Assembly: GCA_964531735.1 (NCBI GenBank) | Contig: CAZHGD010000107.1 | Coordinates: 1 to 25,647 of the forward strand | Reading direction: 5' to 3' | Origin: CAZHGD01 sp964531735 | GTDB taxonomy: Bacteria; Armatimonadota; UBA10988 | Length of the DNA: 25,647 nt | Part shown: piece by piece, positions 1-7,912 of the stretch | Layout of the letters: the number at the start of each line of letters is the position of its first letter | How positions within the stretch are numbered: position 1 is the stretch's first letter | Notes under the pieces: model-generated | Database searches by the model: none | The model's input: the letters and a program-made list of their open reading frames with translations, nothing else | Told to the model about the DNA's origin: nothing | Position numbers and translations under genes: made by a program

Positions 1-31
1 GCCGTCAACCCCAGCGCGGCTGATGGCCGTC

Positions 32-136
32 TGGGACACCTGCTTGGGGACAGTATACTTAACTCTACGGGCACCTCATGGGGACAGTATACTTAACTCT
101 ACGAGTTAAGTATACTGTCCCCATGAGGTGTCCCCA
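32..136. repeat. Cluster of three palindromic REP-like repeat units
   Basis: The 20-base core GGGGACAGTATACTTAACTC occurs three times: 46-65 and 80-99 on the plus strand and 103-122 on the minus strand. The second and third copies form a perfect inverted repeat with 28-base arms (72-99 and 103-130) around a 3-base TAC loop. The first two copies are direct repeats that also share the following TACG. Each unit is preceded by a related box of the form GGGACACCT followed by CAT or GCTT. The AT-rich core stands out strongly in GC-rich DNA. Similar short palindromes are typical of REP elements mobilised by RAYT (IS200-like) transposases. No such gene is in the window, so that link is inference. The element may continue off the left edge. 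Confidence 0.8.
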
Positions 137-162
137 GGAGGCGTGCCCCATGGAGTGCGAGC

Positions 163-1161
<999 letters not shown>

Positions 1162-1214
1162 GTGTACCTCCTGCGTTGCCCTGTGCGGCCGGCGGTTGTC
1201 AGACCACCGCGACG

Positions 1215-1406
1215 CTACGCGCCTGGTCGCGCAATGCCGAGTTGGTCGCAGACGATTCGGGCCGTGACCTCGTTGACCTCGCTGTGCCGTGGCACGGCCA
1301 CGGTAGACCCGGTGTCGGGATTGCCATATAGCGAATGCCGGGCACCTTCGCGGACCAGACGGCAGCCGTGTCGCTCCAGGTGCTAGACGAGCGCCGTTCG
1401 CTTCAT
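1215..1406 (-). pseudogene. hicA: hicA-type mRNA interferase gene interrupted by an amber codon
   Basis: This is a 63-codon reading frame on the minus strand. It starts with ATG at 1404-1406, 4 bp after the hicB stop, and ends with TAG at 1215-1217. The translation is MKRTALV, then an in-frame TAG (1383-1385), then HLERHGCRLVREG, ARHSLYGNPDTGS, TVAVPRHSEVNE and a tail ending QLGIARPGA. Apart from the stop this is a textbook HicA, a small double-stranded-RNA-binding-fold toxin that cleaves mRNA, with the GxRHSLY motif and its catalytic histidine (codon 24). There is no ATG or GTG shortly after the stop to rescue a near-full-length product. TAG is used as the normal stop by several genes here, so recoding is unlikely. 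It is probably a recently inactivated toxin, unless the base is a sequencing error. Confidence 0.85.
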
Positions 1407-1410
1407 GGCG

Positions 1411-1641
1411 TCAGGCCGCGCTCAGCTCGATGTCCAGCGTATCCCAGACCGCCTCCGGCCCAGCGTCAGCGCGCGCTTGTTCGCTGTAGTACTCCAACAG
1501 CATCCGCACGGCGTCCTCGATCATCTCGCGCGCTTCAGCCATGGTCCGACCTTGGCTCACCGCGCCCGGCAGCTCAGGTGCCCGGGCCACGATCCACCCG
1601 TCGTCGGTGGGTTCGTACACGACCGAGTACTGATGCTTCAT
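1411..1641 (-). CDS. hicB: HicB-family antitoxin (76 aa)
   Basis: A short HicB-like protein of the partially degraded RNase H-like fold. The N-terminus (YSVVYEPTDDGWIVARAPEL) followed by PGAVSQGRTMAEA and a helix is the standard HicB signature. HicB binds and neutralises HicA and usually represses the operon. No separate DNA-binding domain is obvious in the short C-terminal tail, which ends WDTLDIELSAA. The ATG at 1641 has a weak AGGA (1649-1652) upstream. The gene directly precedes the interrupted hicA (4 bp between them), in the antitoxin-first order found in many hicBA pairs. With the toxin broken, this antitoxin would be an orphan. It lies 37 bp after the URO-D gene and may be read from the same transcript. 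Confidence 0.88.
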   Translation of the reverse strand: MKHQYSVVYEPTDDGWIVARAPELPGAVSQGRTMAEAREMIEDAVRMLLEYYSEQARADAGPEAVWDTLDIELSAA

Positions 1642-1678
1642 CGTTCAGTCCTGTGGCCATTCTACCGCATGCACGAGG

Positions 1679-2728
1679 TCACCGCGGCCCGGCCGCGCGG
1701 CACTCATCCAGAATCACCCGATAGGTCTCGGCCCAGCGGAACTCCGGCACATCCTCGGTGACACCGACGATCAGGCCGCGGCCGTCGCCGGCCTCGTCGA
1801 GGAGCTGCCGGGTCGTCTGGGCCACCACCTCGTTGCTGGACAGATGCACCGAGCTGGGATAGTTGAGCCAGAGCACCTTGTCGGGCCAGGCGGCGCGGCA
1901 TTCGGCGAGCGTCAGGTCGCAGTCCGGCGCCGGCGTGATCGCCTCGAGGTAGTCCAGCGAGCTGCGCGCCACCAGGTCGGCCCAGAGCTTGTTGTCGTCG
2001 TCCAGATGCGAGCCGACCAGTTTGCCCTGCGGCTGCAGGATGGCACAGGTCTCTTCCCAGACTGCGAGTACATAGCGCTCGAAGTTGTCGCGGCCGAGGA
2101 TGTCGGGCGTGTGGTTGCCGCCGAGGTTGACCGCGGTGGCCGGGCTGTCGGCGATGATGCGCACGGCGTCGAAGTAGCTCCGGCTGAGGGCCTCGATCAG
2201 TTGGAGCACATCGGAGCGCCGGTCCATCCATTCGAACGCGAAGGTCATCGTGCCCATGTAGTGCGAAATGAGCGTCTGGATCGGGATGTTCGGTGTGCCG
2301 GCCCGGATGTATGCCGCCTCACCCCAGCGCTCGACACCAGCATGGTAGTTGGCGTAGTTCGGCGTGTAGCGCTCCGACTCGATCATCGCCAACAGCGGCG
2401 CGTAGTCGTTCGGGCCCTTGAACAGGTGCTCGTGCGTCCAGGTCGTGAACGGCAGCACCTCGACCAACGTCGACAGGTCGCCGGCCGGCGTGTGGTAGAT
2501 CCACCGCCGCAGTCGATGGCCGTCGCGCTCGAACTCCTCGAGTTCGGTGGTGACCCCGGTGGCGCCGCCGCCGAGGACGTTGTGCCGCCGCTCGACGATG
2601 CAGCAGCCATCGGCCTTGAGCCCGTCGGCCACGGGACCGTCGGGCAGCTTGGTCTCGTAGACAGTGAACGGCACGAAGTCGACCGGCTGCCAGTGGAGCG
2701 CCGCGTCCACGCGTTCTCTTGGTGTCAT
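1679..2728 (-). CDS. Uroporphyrinogen decarboxylase-family (URO-D fold) protein (349 aa)
   Basis: The opening MTPRERVDAALHWQPVDFVP is the classic start of URO-D family proteins, a TIM-barrel group containing true HemE and many corrinoid-dependent or uncharacterised methyltransferases. Conserved-looking stretches include HLDDDNKLW and AECRAAWPDKVLWLNYPS. This divergent subgroup is common beside glycosidase genes and is unlikely to make heme. The frame is open further upstream, but the ATG at 2728 is the right start: it begins the family motif and has GAGGG just before it, whereas the extra 41 residues are low-complexity. It is the first gene of the minus-strand run, divergent from the GH32-like gene. 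Methyl transfer from a methylated sugar or related metabolite is possible, but this is inference. Confidence 0.85.
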   Translation of the reverse strand: MTPRERVDAALHWQPVDFVPFTVYETKLPDGPVADGLKADGCCIVERRHNVLGGGATGVTTELEEFERDGHRLRRWIYHTPAGDLSTLVEVLPFTTWTHEHLFKGPNDYAPLLAMIESERYTPNYANYHAGVERWGEAAYIRAGTPNIPIQTLISHYMGTMTFAFEWMDRRSDVLQLIEALSRSYFDAVRIIADSPATAVNLGGNHTPDILGRDNFERYVLAVWEETCAILQPQGKLVGSHLDDDNKLWADLVARSSLDYLEAITPAPDCDLTLAECRAAWPDKVLWLNYPSSVHLSSNEVVAQTTRQLLDEAGDGRGLIVGVTEDVPEFRWAETYRVILDECRAAGPR

Positions 2729-2742
2729 GGCACCACCCTCGC

Positions 2743-2776
2743 GGCGGCCCGGCCGCCAACCGCCGGGCTTCGCCCG
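2743..2776. promoter_or_regulatory. Two adjacent GC-rich hairpins in a divergent promoter region
   Basis: The 125-bp gap between the divergent URO-D and GH32-like genes contains a perfect inverted repeat, GGCGGCC (2743-2749) and GGCCGCC (2751-2757), with a single base between arms. A second hairpin follows, CGGGC (2764-2768), loop TTC, GCCCG (2772-2776). It could be an operator or leader structure, but GC-rich DNA gives such matches by chance and no protein partner is evident. Confidence 0.3.
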
Positions 2777-2853
2777 CAGAGGTGGCGAACCTTCCCTGCC
2801 GAACGGATGCCGTGTCGCGGCGCAGGGCGGTCCGTGCGAGAGGAGTGCCACCG

Positions 2854-4935
2854 ATGCTGGCTGCTGTCCCGGGTCTGTTGCTGCTCGCGGCCGGTGAGGC
2901 CGGTCTGCGCGTCGAGCCGGACCTGCCGGTGGTGCGCGACAAGACGCTGGTCGCCTGGGTGAGCCTGGCCGACCTCGACTCGCGCGGCGGCAGCGTGCTC
3001 ACCCTCGACTGCCTCGACCAGTTCGACGGCCTGGTCTACGGCGAGATCCGCGCGCGTGTCTGGATGCCGGGCAGCAACAACTTCCTGCGCACTCCGCGCG
3101 ATCAGGCCGCCTGGCCGGCGGAGTCGGCCGCACCGGGCCAGACCCTCCGCATGACCGCGGTCTACCACGGCCAGCGCGTCACCATCTACCGCGACGACAC
3201 CGTGGTGGCCGACAGCCCGGTGACGCAGCCGGTGCCGTTCGGGCCGGGCACCAGTGTCGTCTTCGGCCTGCGGCACAAGGCGGCGGGGCGCCCGAACTGC
3301 TACTTCGCCGGCAGTATCGACGAAGCGCGCGTCTACGCTGGCGCACTGACCGCCGACGAGGTCAAGGCCCTGACGCCCGGCCAGGTGGGTGCCACCAGAC
3401 CGCTCGGCTGGTGGACGTTCGACGAGGCGGTGGTCCGCGACCGCTGCGGCACGTTTCCCGACGCCGAGCTGCACGACGGCGCGGTGGTGCGTGATGGCCG
3501 ACTGGTGCTGGACGGTCGCCGCGCCTACGCCATCACGCCGGCCGGCCGGCGGTTCACCTCGCCCATCCACTACCGGCCCGCGGTCGGTTGCTTCGCCGAC
3601 CCGATCCCGTTTTTCGGGCAGGGCGCCTATCACGTGTTCTACCTGCAAGGCGAGGTCGGCTGGTGCCCCTGGCAGCATGTGCGCAGCCGCGACCTGCTGA
3701 CCTGGGAAGAGCTGCCCACGGCGTTGCGTTCCGACGGGGCCGCCGACGGACCCGACGGCGGGCACATGTTCACCGGCTCGGTGATGGAGCACGGCGGCAC
3801 CTACTATGCCTGGTACACCGGCCACAACCCCGGCCACCAGGCCGGGCTGGAGGTGGTGCGGCTGGCCACCAGCCGCGACCTGGTGCACTGGACCAAACAG
3901 CCGGCGGTGACGGTGGCGCCCGATGGCGTCATCTATGCCGCGTCGCCGCACAACCGCGACTGGCGCGACCCGTACGTGTTCTACAACGACGAGGAGCAGT
4001 GCTTCTGGATGGTGGTGTTCGCCAACGACGCCAAGACGCGGCAAGGCGTGCAGGGCCTGTTGACCTCACCGGATCTGAAGACCTGGACCCCGCAGCCGCC
4101 GCTGCAGGGCGCCGGCGGTCAGGAATGCCCGGACGTGTTCCGCATCGGCGACACCTGGTACCTGATCGGTGGCGACCACTACCTCTACGCCAGCCACCCG
4201 CGCGGGCCCTGGCAGCGGCCGGCGCAGCACGTCATCGACCGGCCCGGTGTCTACGCCGGCAAGCGGCAGTTCGACGGCCGGCGCCATATCTGGACCGGCT
4301 GGGCCTGGGACGGCCGGCCCGGCGCCGAGGGCTTGCTGACCGACGCGGGCGAAGGCTCCTGGGGCGGCTACCAGTGCCTGCCACGCGAACTGGTGGCCGG
4401 GGCCGGCGGCCACCTCTACTGCCGGCCGGTGAGCGAGGCCGTGGCAGCCTGGTCGCGAGTGCTGTTCACACTGGCCGAGGCCAAGCCCGAGCTGCGCGCC
4501 AGCGGTGCGGTCTGGCACTTGCAGGACGGCCGGCTGACCGCGCAGCCCGGTGCGCCCGGTTCCGCCTGCCGCTGCGACGTGCCGGCCAGCTACTACCTGG
4601 AGGCCGAGGTGACGCTGTCGCCGGCCAGCCAGTTCACGCTGGCCTTCCGCGAGCAGGACGACGGCCGCGCCTACCACTTGACCATCGAGCCGTCGGCCGA
4701 GCGGGTGACGCTCCGCGCGCCCGGCCAGAGCTGGACGCGCGAGCACTGCGCGCTCGACCTGACGCGCCCGGTCAAAGTGCAGGCGTTCGTGGTCGGCACG
4801 ATGCTGGAGTGCTTCGTCGGCGAGCGGTGGGCGTTCACCCGGCGCATGTACGGGCTGACCCAAGGCCGGCTCGGCCTGGATGCGCGCGGCGGCGCGGTGA
4901 CGGTGACGCGGCTGCAGGTGGCGACCAGGCCCTGA
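2854..4935 (+). CDS. Exported GH32-like glycoside hydrolase with N-terminal LamG-like domain (693 aa)
   Basis: A short hydrophobic N-terminus (MLAAVPGLLLLAAGEAG) suggests export, although it lacks a basic n-region. Residues about 20-180 resemble a LamG/concanavalin-type sandwich (FAGSIDEARVYAGALTADEV). Residues about 235-560 form a five-bladed propeller of GH32 type. The three catalytic acids of clan GH-J can be placed: D249 (CFADPIPFF, replacing the usual WMNDPNG), D372 (WRDPYVF) and E424 (QECPDVF). Repeated SRDLLTW and SRDLVHW strand motifs support the fold. A C-terminal beta-sandwich follows. GH32 enzymes cleave fructans or sucrose, but the altered first motif makes the substrate uncertain. 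The frame is open upstream, yet AGGAG (2841-2845) eight bases before ATG 2854 decides the start. The beta-helix gene follows after 27 bp. Confidence 0.87.
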   Translation: MLAAVPGLLLLAAGEAGLRVEPDLPVVRDKTLVAWVSLADLDSRGGSVLTLDCLDQFDGLVYGEIRARVWMPGSNNFLRTPRDQAAWPAESAAPGQTLRMTAVYHGQRVTIYRDDTVVADSPVTQPVPFGPGTSVVFGLRHKAAGRPNCYFAGSIDEARVYAGALTADEVKALTPGQVGATRPLGWWTFDEAVVRDRCGTFPDAELHDGAVVRDGRLVLDGRRAYAITPAGRRFTSPIHYRPAVGCFADPIPFFGQGAYHVFYLQGEVGWCPWQHVRSRDLLTWEELPTALRSDGAADGPDGGHMFTGSVMEHGGTYYAWYTGHNPGHQAGLEVVRLATSRDLVHWTKQPAVTVAPDGVIYAASPHNRDWRDPYVFYNDEEQCFWMVVFANDAKTRQGVQGLLTSPDLKTWTPQPPLQGAGGQECPDVFRIGDTWYLIGGDHYLYASHPRGPWQRPAQHVIDRPGVYAGKRQFDGRRHIWTGWAWDGRPGAEGLLTDAGEGSWGGYQCLPRELVAGAGGHLYCRPVSEAVAAWSRVLFTLAEAKPELRASGAVWHLQDGRLTAQPGAPGSACRCDVPASYYLEAEVTLSPASQFTLAFREQDDGRAYHLTIEPSAERVTLRAPGQSWTREHCALDLTRPVKVQAFVVGTMLECFVGERWAFTRRMYGLTQGRLGLDARGGAVTVTRLQVATRP

Positions 4936-4962
4936 CGCCGACCCGTGCGGATGGAGAGCGAC

Positions 4963-7659
4963 ATGCCATCGACAGGGACGAACTGGTTCGTGCTGGTGGG
5001 GCTGCTCAGCGGACTCGCGGGCGCGAGCGCCGCGCCGGTCACGCTGTACGTGGCCCGCAACGGCAGCGACGCGGCCGATGGCGCGGCCGCGCGACCGTTC
5101 GCCACGCTGGCCCGCGCGCGCGACGCCGTGCGCGCTCTGAAACAGGCCGGCGCGCTGCCGGACGGTGGCGTCACCGTCCGCGTGCGGCCCGGGCTCTATG
5201 AGCTGAGCCAGACGCTGGAGCTGGACGCGCGCGACGCCGGCACCGCCGCCGCGCCGATCGTCTACCGGGCCGATGGCGCCGAGCCGCCGGTGGTCGTCGG
5301 TGGCCGCGCCATCACCGGCTGGCATCAGCACCGGGGCGACATCCTCAAGGCCGACGTGGCGGCACAGGGCTTCCGCGGGATCTACTTCCGCCAGTTGTTC
5401 TGCAACGGCCAGCGGATGCAGTTGGCGCGCTACCCCAACTACGACCCCGAGGCGCCGGTGACCGGTGGCTGGGCCTATGCCGACGGCAAGCCGGTGCCGA
5501 TGTACGCCGAGGTACCGAACGAGCCGCAGAACCTGCTCCAGTACCGCGCGGCCGACCAGCGCCAGTGGGCCCGCCCGCAGGATGGTGAGGTGATGGTGTT
5601 CCCGCGGTACAACTGGTGGAACAACCTCATCCCGATCGCCGCGATTGACCGCGACCAGCGGCTGCTCCGCCTGACGGGCAACGCCTCCTACGCCATCCGG
5701 CCGGGTGACCGTTACTACGTCCAGAACCTGTTCGAGGAGCTGGACGCGCCGGGCGAGTGGTATCTGGACAAGGCCACCGGGACGCTCTACTTCCAGCCGC
5801 CGAAGGGCACCGACCCCGCGGCGATGACCGTGGTGGCGCCGGTGCTGCGCACCATCCTGCGACTGGGTGCCGGCGCGGCCCACACCACCTTCCGCGGGTT
5901 CACCTTCGAGTGTGCCGAGGGCACGGCCATCGAGCTGAACAACACCGTGGACTGCCGCGTCGCCGGCTGCACCATCCGCAACGTGGGCGACTACCACGGA
6001 TCCGGCGTGGCGGTCTCCGGCGGCCGGCGCAGCGGTGTCGTCGGGTGTGACATCCACCACACCGGCAGCCACTGCATCAGCGTCAACGGCGGCGACTTCC
6101 AGACGCTCACGCCGGCGGAGAACTACGCCGACAACAACTACCTGCACCACTTCGGCGTGTCCTACAAGCAGGGCGTCGGCGTGGCCCTCGACGGTGTGGG
6201 CAACCGCGCGGCGCACAACCTGATCCACGACGGTCCGCGGTTCGGTATCGTCTGGGGCGGCAACGACCACGTCATGGAGTTCAACGAGATCCGCCACACC
6301 AACTTGGAGACCGCCGATTGCGGCGCCATCTACAGTTGGCAGGTCGACTGGACGAAGCGCGGCACCGAGATCCGCTACAACTGGCTCCACGATGTGATCG
6401 GCTTCGGGCAGGAGAACGGCAAGCTGGTCTCGCCGCACATGAACTGGGGCATCTACCTCGACGACGGCACCTGCGGCACGCGCGTGCACCACAACATCGT
6501 GGCGCGGACCATCCTGGGCGGCGTCCACGTTCACGGCGGGCGCGACAATCAGGTGGACAACAACATCCTGGTCGACGGTCGCGACAGCCAGATGATGTAC
6601 AGTGGCTACGTGGCCGGCGGTCATCCGGTGCCAATGATGACCGACACCTGGCGGAAGTTCTCCGGTACGCCGGCCTACGCCAAGTACCCCGGCTACCTCG
6701 AGCTGACCCGCAGCCTCGAGCTGGCCTGGCAGATGGCGGGCAACACGTTCCGGCGGAACATCGTCGCCTGGCGCGAGCCGAAGGCAGTGCTCTATGCGCA
6801 CTACAGCCTGCCGTTCGACAAGACCGACTCCGACTACAACCTGATCTGGAACGAAGGCCAGCCGATCCGCACCGGCATCGTCAGCGTCAAGGGCGTCACC
6901 GGCCCGAATCTGGCGCCGAATCCCGGTTTCGCCGAGGGCGAGCCGGGCAAGCTGCCGGCCGGTTGGCGCTGGCAGGTGCGCCCGAACGACTCCCAGGCGG
7001 CCCTCGACCCCGAGCAGCAGGGGCAGGGCAAGCAGGTCCTGCGCATCGACGGCCGCGGTTTCACCAAGGATGCCAGCGGTCAGACGCTCTGCGTCAACCT
7101 CGTCAGCGCCGACATCCCGCTGCAGCCCGGCAAGACCTACCGGCTGGCGGCCCGCGTCAAGGCCGCGGCGCCCAACACGCAGGTTGCCATCATGCCGCAG
7201 AGCTACGACCCGGCGAAGTACTTCTGGGCGCGGCACCAGGGCGTTGCGGTCGGCACCGCCTGGCAGCAGTTCCAGAGCGTCTTCCGCTTCCCGGCGCCGG
7301 GCGACGGCGACTGGCACGACGGCATGAAGTCCGCCTGCATTCGCGTCGACATCTCGCAGGGCACCGGCACGATCTGGCTCGACGATGTGGAACTGAAGGA
7401 AGCCGTGCCGCAGACCGAGTGGGAGGCGTGGCAGGGACTGGGCCTGGATCGGCATTCTGTGGTGGCCGACCCGCAGTTCGTCAACCGCGCGGCCGACGAC
7501 TACCGGCTGAAGCCAGCTTCGCCGGCGCTGAAGCTCGGCTTCGAGCCCATCCCGGTCGAGAAGATCGGCCCTTACCGCGACGAGCTGCGGGCGACCTGGC
7601 CGATCCGTGAGGCCCGCGGCGCGCGGGAGCAGATGAAGATCGACTGGTCGCGGCACTGA
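4963..7659 (+). CDS. Secreted right-handed parallel beta-helix protein with inserted CBM-like domain (898 aa)
   Basis: A signal peptide (residues 1-23, cut likely after GASA) precedes LYVARNGSDAADG and FATLARARDAV, the DUF1565-like opening of many parallel beta-helix proteins. Helix rungs run through roughly residues 300-630, with repeated patterns such as GVGNRAAHNLIHDGP and NWGIYLDDGTCGTRVHHNIV. Residues about 638-818 form a separate sandwich that begins NLAPNPGFAEGEPGKLPAGW and ends IWLDDVELKEA, typical of CBM4/9-like carbohydrate-binding modules. The helix end-cap then resumes (SVVADPQFVNRAADDYRL). Proteins of this type bind or cleave polysaccharides (pectate lyase-like fold); no catalytic residues can be assigned. 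Possible starts lie at 4945 (GTG) and 4951, but GGAG (4953-4956) favours ATG 4963. It is paralogous to the gene at 15005-17686. Confidence 0.9.
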   Translation: MPSTGTNWFVLVGLLSGLAGASAAPVTLYVARNGSDAADGAAARPFATLARARDAVRALKQAGALPDGGVTVRVRPGLYELSQTLELDARDAGTAAAPIVYRADGAEPPVVVGGRAITGWHQHRGDILKADVAAQGFRGIYFRQLFCNGQRMQLARYPNYDPEAPVTGGWAYADGKPVPMYAEVPNEPQNLLQYRAADQRQWARPQDGEVMVFPRYNWWNNLIPIAAIDRDQRLLRLTGNASYAIRPGDRYYVQNLFEELDAPGEWYLDKATGTLYFQPPKGTDPAAMTVVAPVLRTILRLGAGAAHTTFRGFTFECAEGTAIELNNTVDCRVAGCTIRNVGDYHGSGVAVSGGRRSGVVGCDIHHTGSHCISVNGGDFQTLTPAENYADNNYLHHFGVSYKQGVGVALDGVGNRAAHNLIHDGPRFGIVWGGNDHVMEFNEIRHTNLETADCGAIYSWQVDWTKRGTEIRYNWLHDVIGFGQENGKLVSPHMNWGIYLDDGTCGTRVHHNIVARTILGGVHVHGGRDNQVDNNILVDGRDSQMMYSGYVAGGHPVPMMTDTWRKFSGTPAYAKYPGYLELTRSLELAWQMAGNTFRRNIVAWREPKAVLYAHYSLPFDKTDSDYNLIWNEGQPIRTGIVSVKGVTGPNLAPNPGFAEGEPGKLPAGWRWQVRPNDSQAALDPEQQGQGKQVLRIDGRGFTKDASGQTLCVNLVSADIPLQPGKTYRLAARVKAAAPNTQVAIMPQSYDPAKYFWARHQGVAVGTAWQQFQSVFRFPAPGDGDWHDGMKSACIRVDISQGTGTIWLDDVELKEAVPQTEWEAWQGLGLDRHSVVADPQFVNRAADDYRLKPASPALKLGFEPIPVEKIGPYRDELRATWPIREARGAREQMKIDWSRH

Positions 7660-7791
7660 GGCTGGCCAGATGCAGTCACGGGCACCTGCACCGGGTGTAC
7701 CTGCCAAGGCCGCGACCCTCTGGGTTCGGCCTCCGCCCCGGGCCGGCCGACAGGGCTGCTGGGGACCGGTCGCCCGGCCCGCTTGGGTGCC

Positions 7792-7821
7792 TTGACATGG
7801 CGCGCCACGGCGCACTAGAAT
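7792..7821 (+). promoter_or_regulatory. Sigma-70-type promoter of the DUF3800 gene
   Basis: A perfect -35 hexamer TTGACA (7792-7797) and a TAGAAT -10 hexamer (7816-7821) are 18 bases apart. Transcription would start near 7828, giving a leader of about 85 bases before the ATG at 7913. In this GC-rich window so good a match is notable. Confidence 0.65.
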
Positions 7822-7861
7822 CTGGGTGCGGGCTGGGAGAGCTGCCCATCTGGTGGCTCGC

Positions 7862-7879
7862 GCCCAGGGCAACCTGGGC
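7862..7879 (+). promoter_or_regulatory. Hairpin with GCAA tetraloop in the DUF3800 leader
   Basis: The arms GCCCAGG (7862-7868) and CCTGGGC (7873-7879) pair perfectly around GCAA, a GNRA-type tetraloop that is especially stable in RNA. It lies in the predicted untranslated leader, 33 bases before the start codon. There is no poly-T tract after it, so it is not an obvious terminator. Its function is unknown. Confidence 0.45.
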
Positions 7880-7912
7880 CCCAGTCGGCCTTCTCCCCCA
7901 GGGCACCCTCGC

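Noticed and set aside
32..136. Repeat cluster as a CRISPR array
   Set aside because: Units are inverted as well as direct, spacers are absent or only 3 to 14 bases, and no cas gene is present.
1383..1385. Amber codon in hicA read as pyrrolysine or another recoded residue
   Set aside because: TAG is the ordinary stop of many genes here (for example those ending at 163, 8698, 8704, 11573, 17930, 21091 and 25598), and no recoding machinery or downstream element is visible.
1679..2728. URO-D gene as hemE of heme synthesis
   Set aside because: The sequence is of the divergent methyltransferase-like type and no other heme gene is nearby.
7660..7791. Possible terminator between the first beta-helix gene and DUF3800
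   Set aside because: Only a 7-bp stem with a long loop could be found in very GC-rich sequence, with no T-run; not distinguishable from chance.
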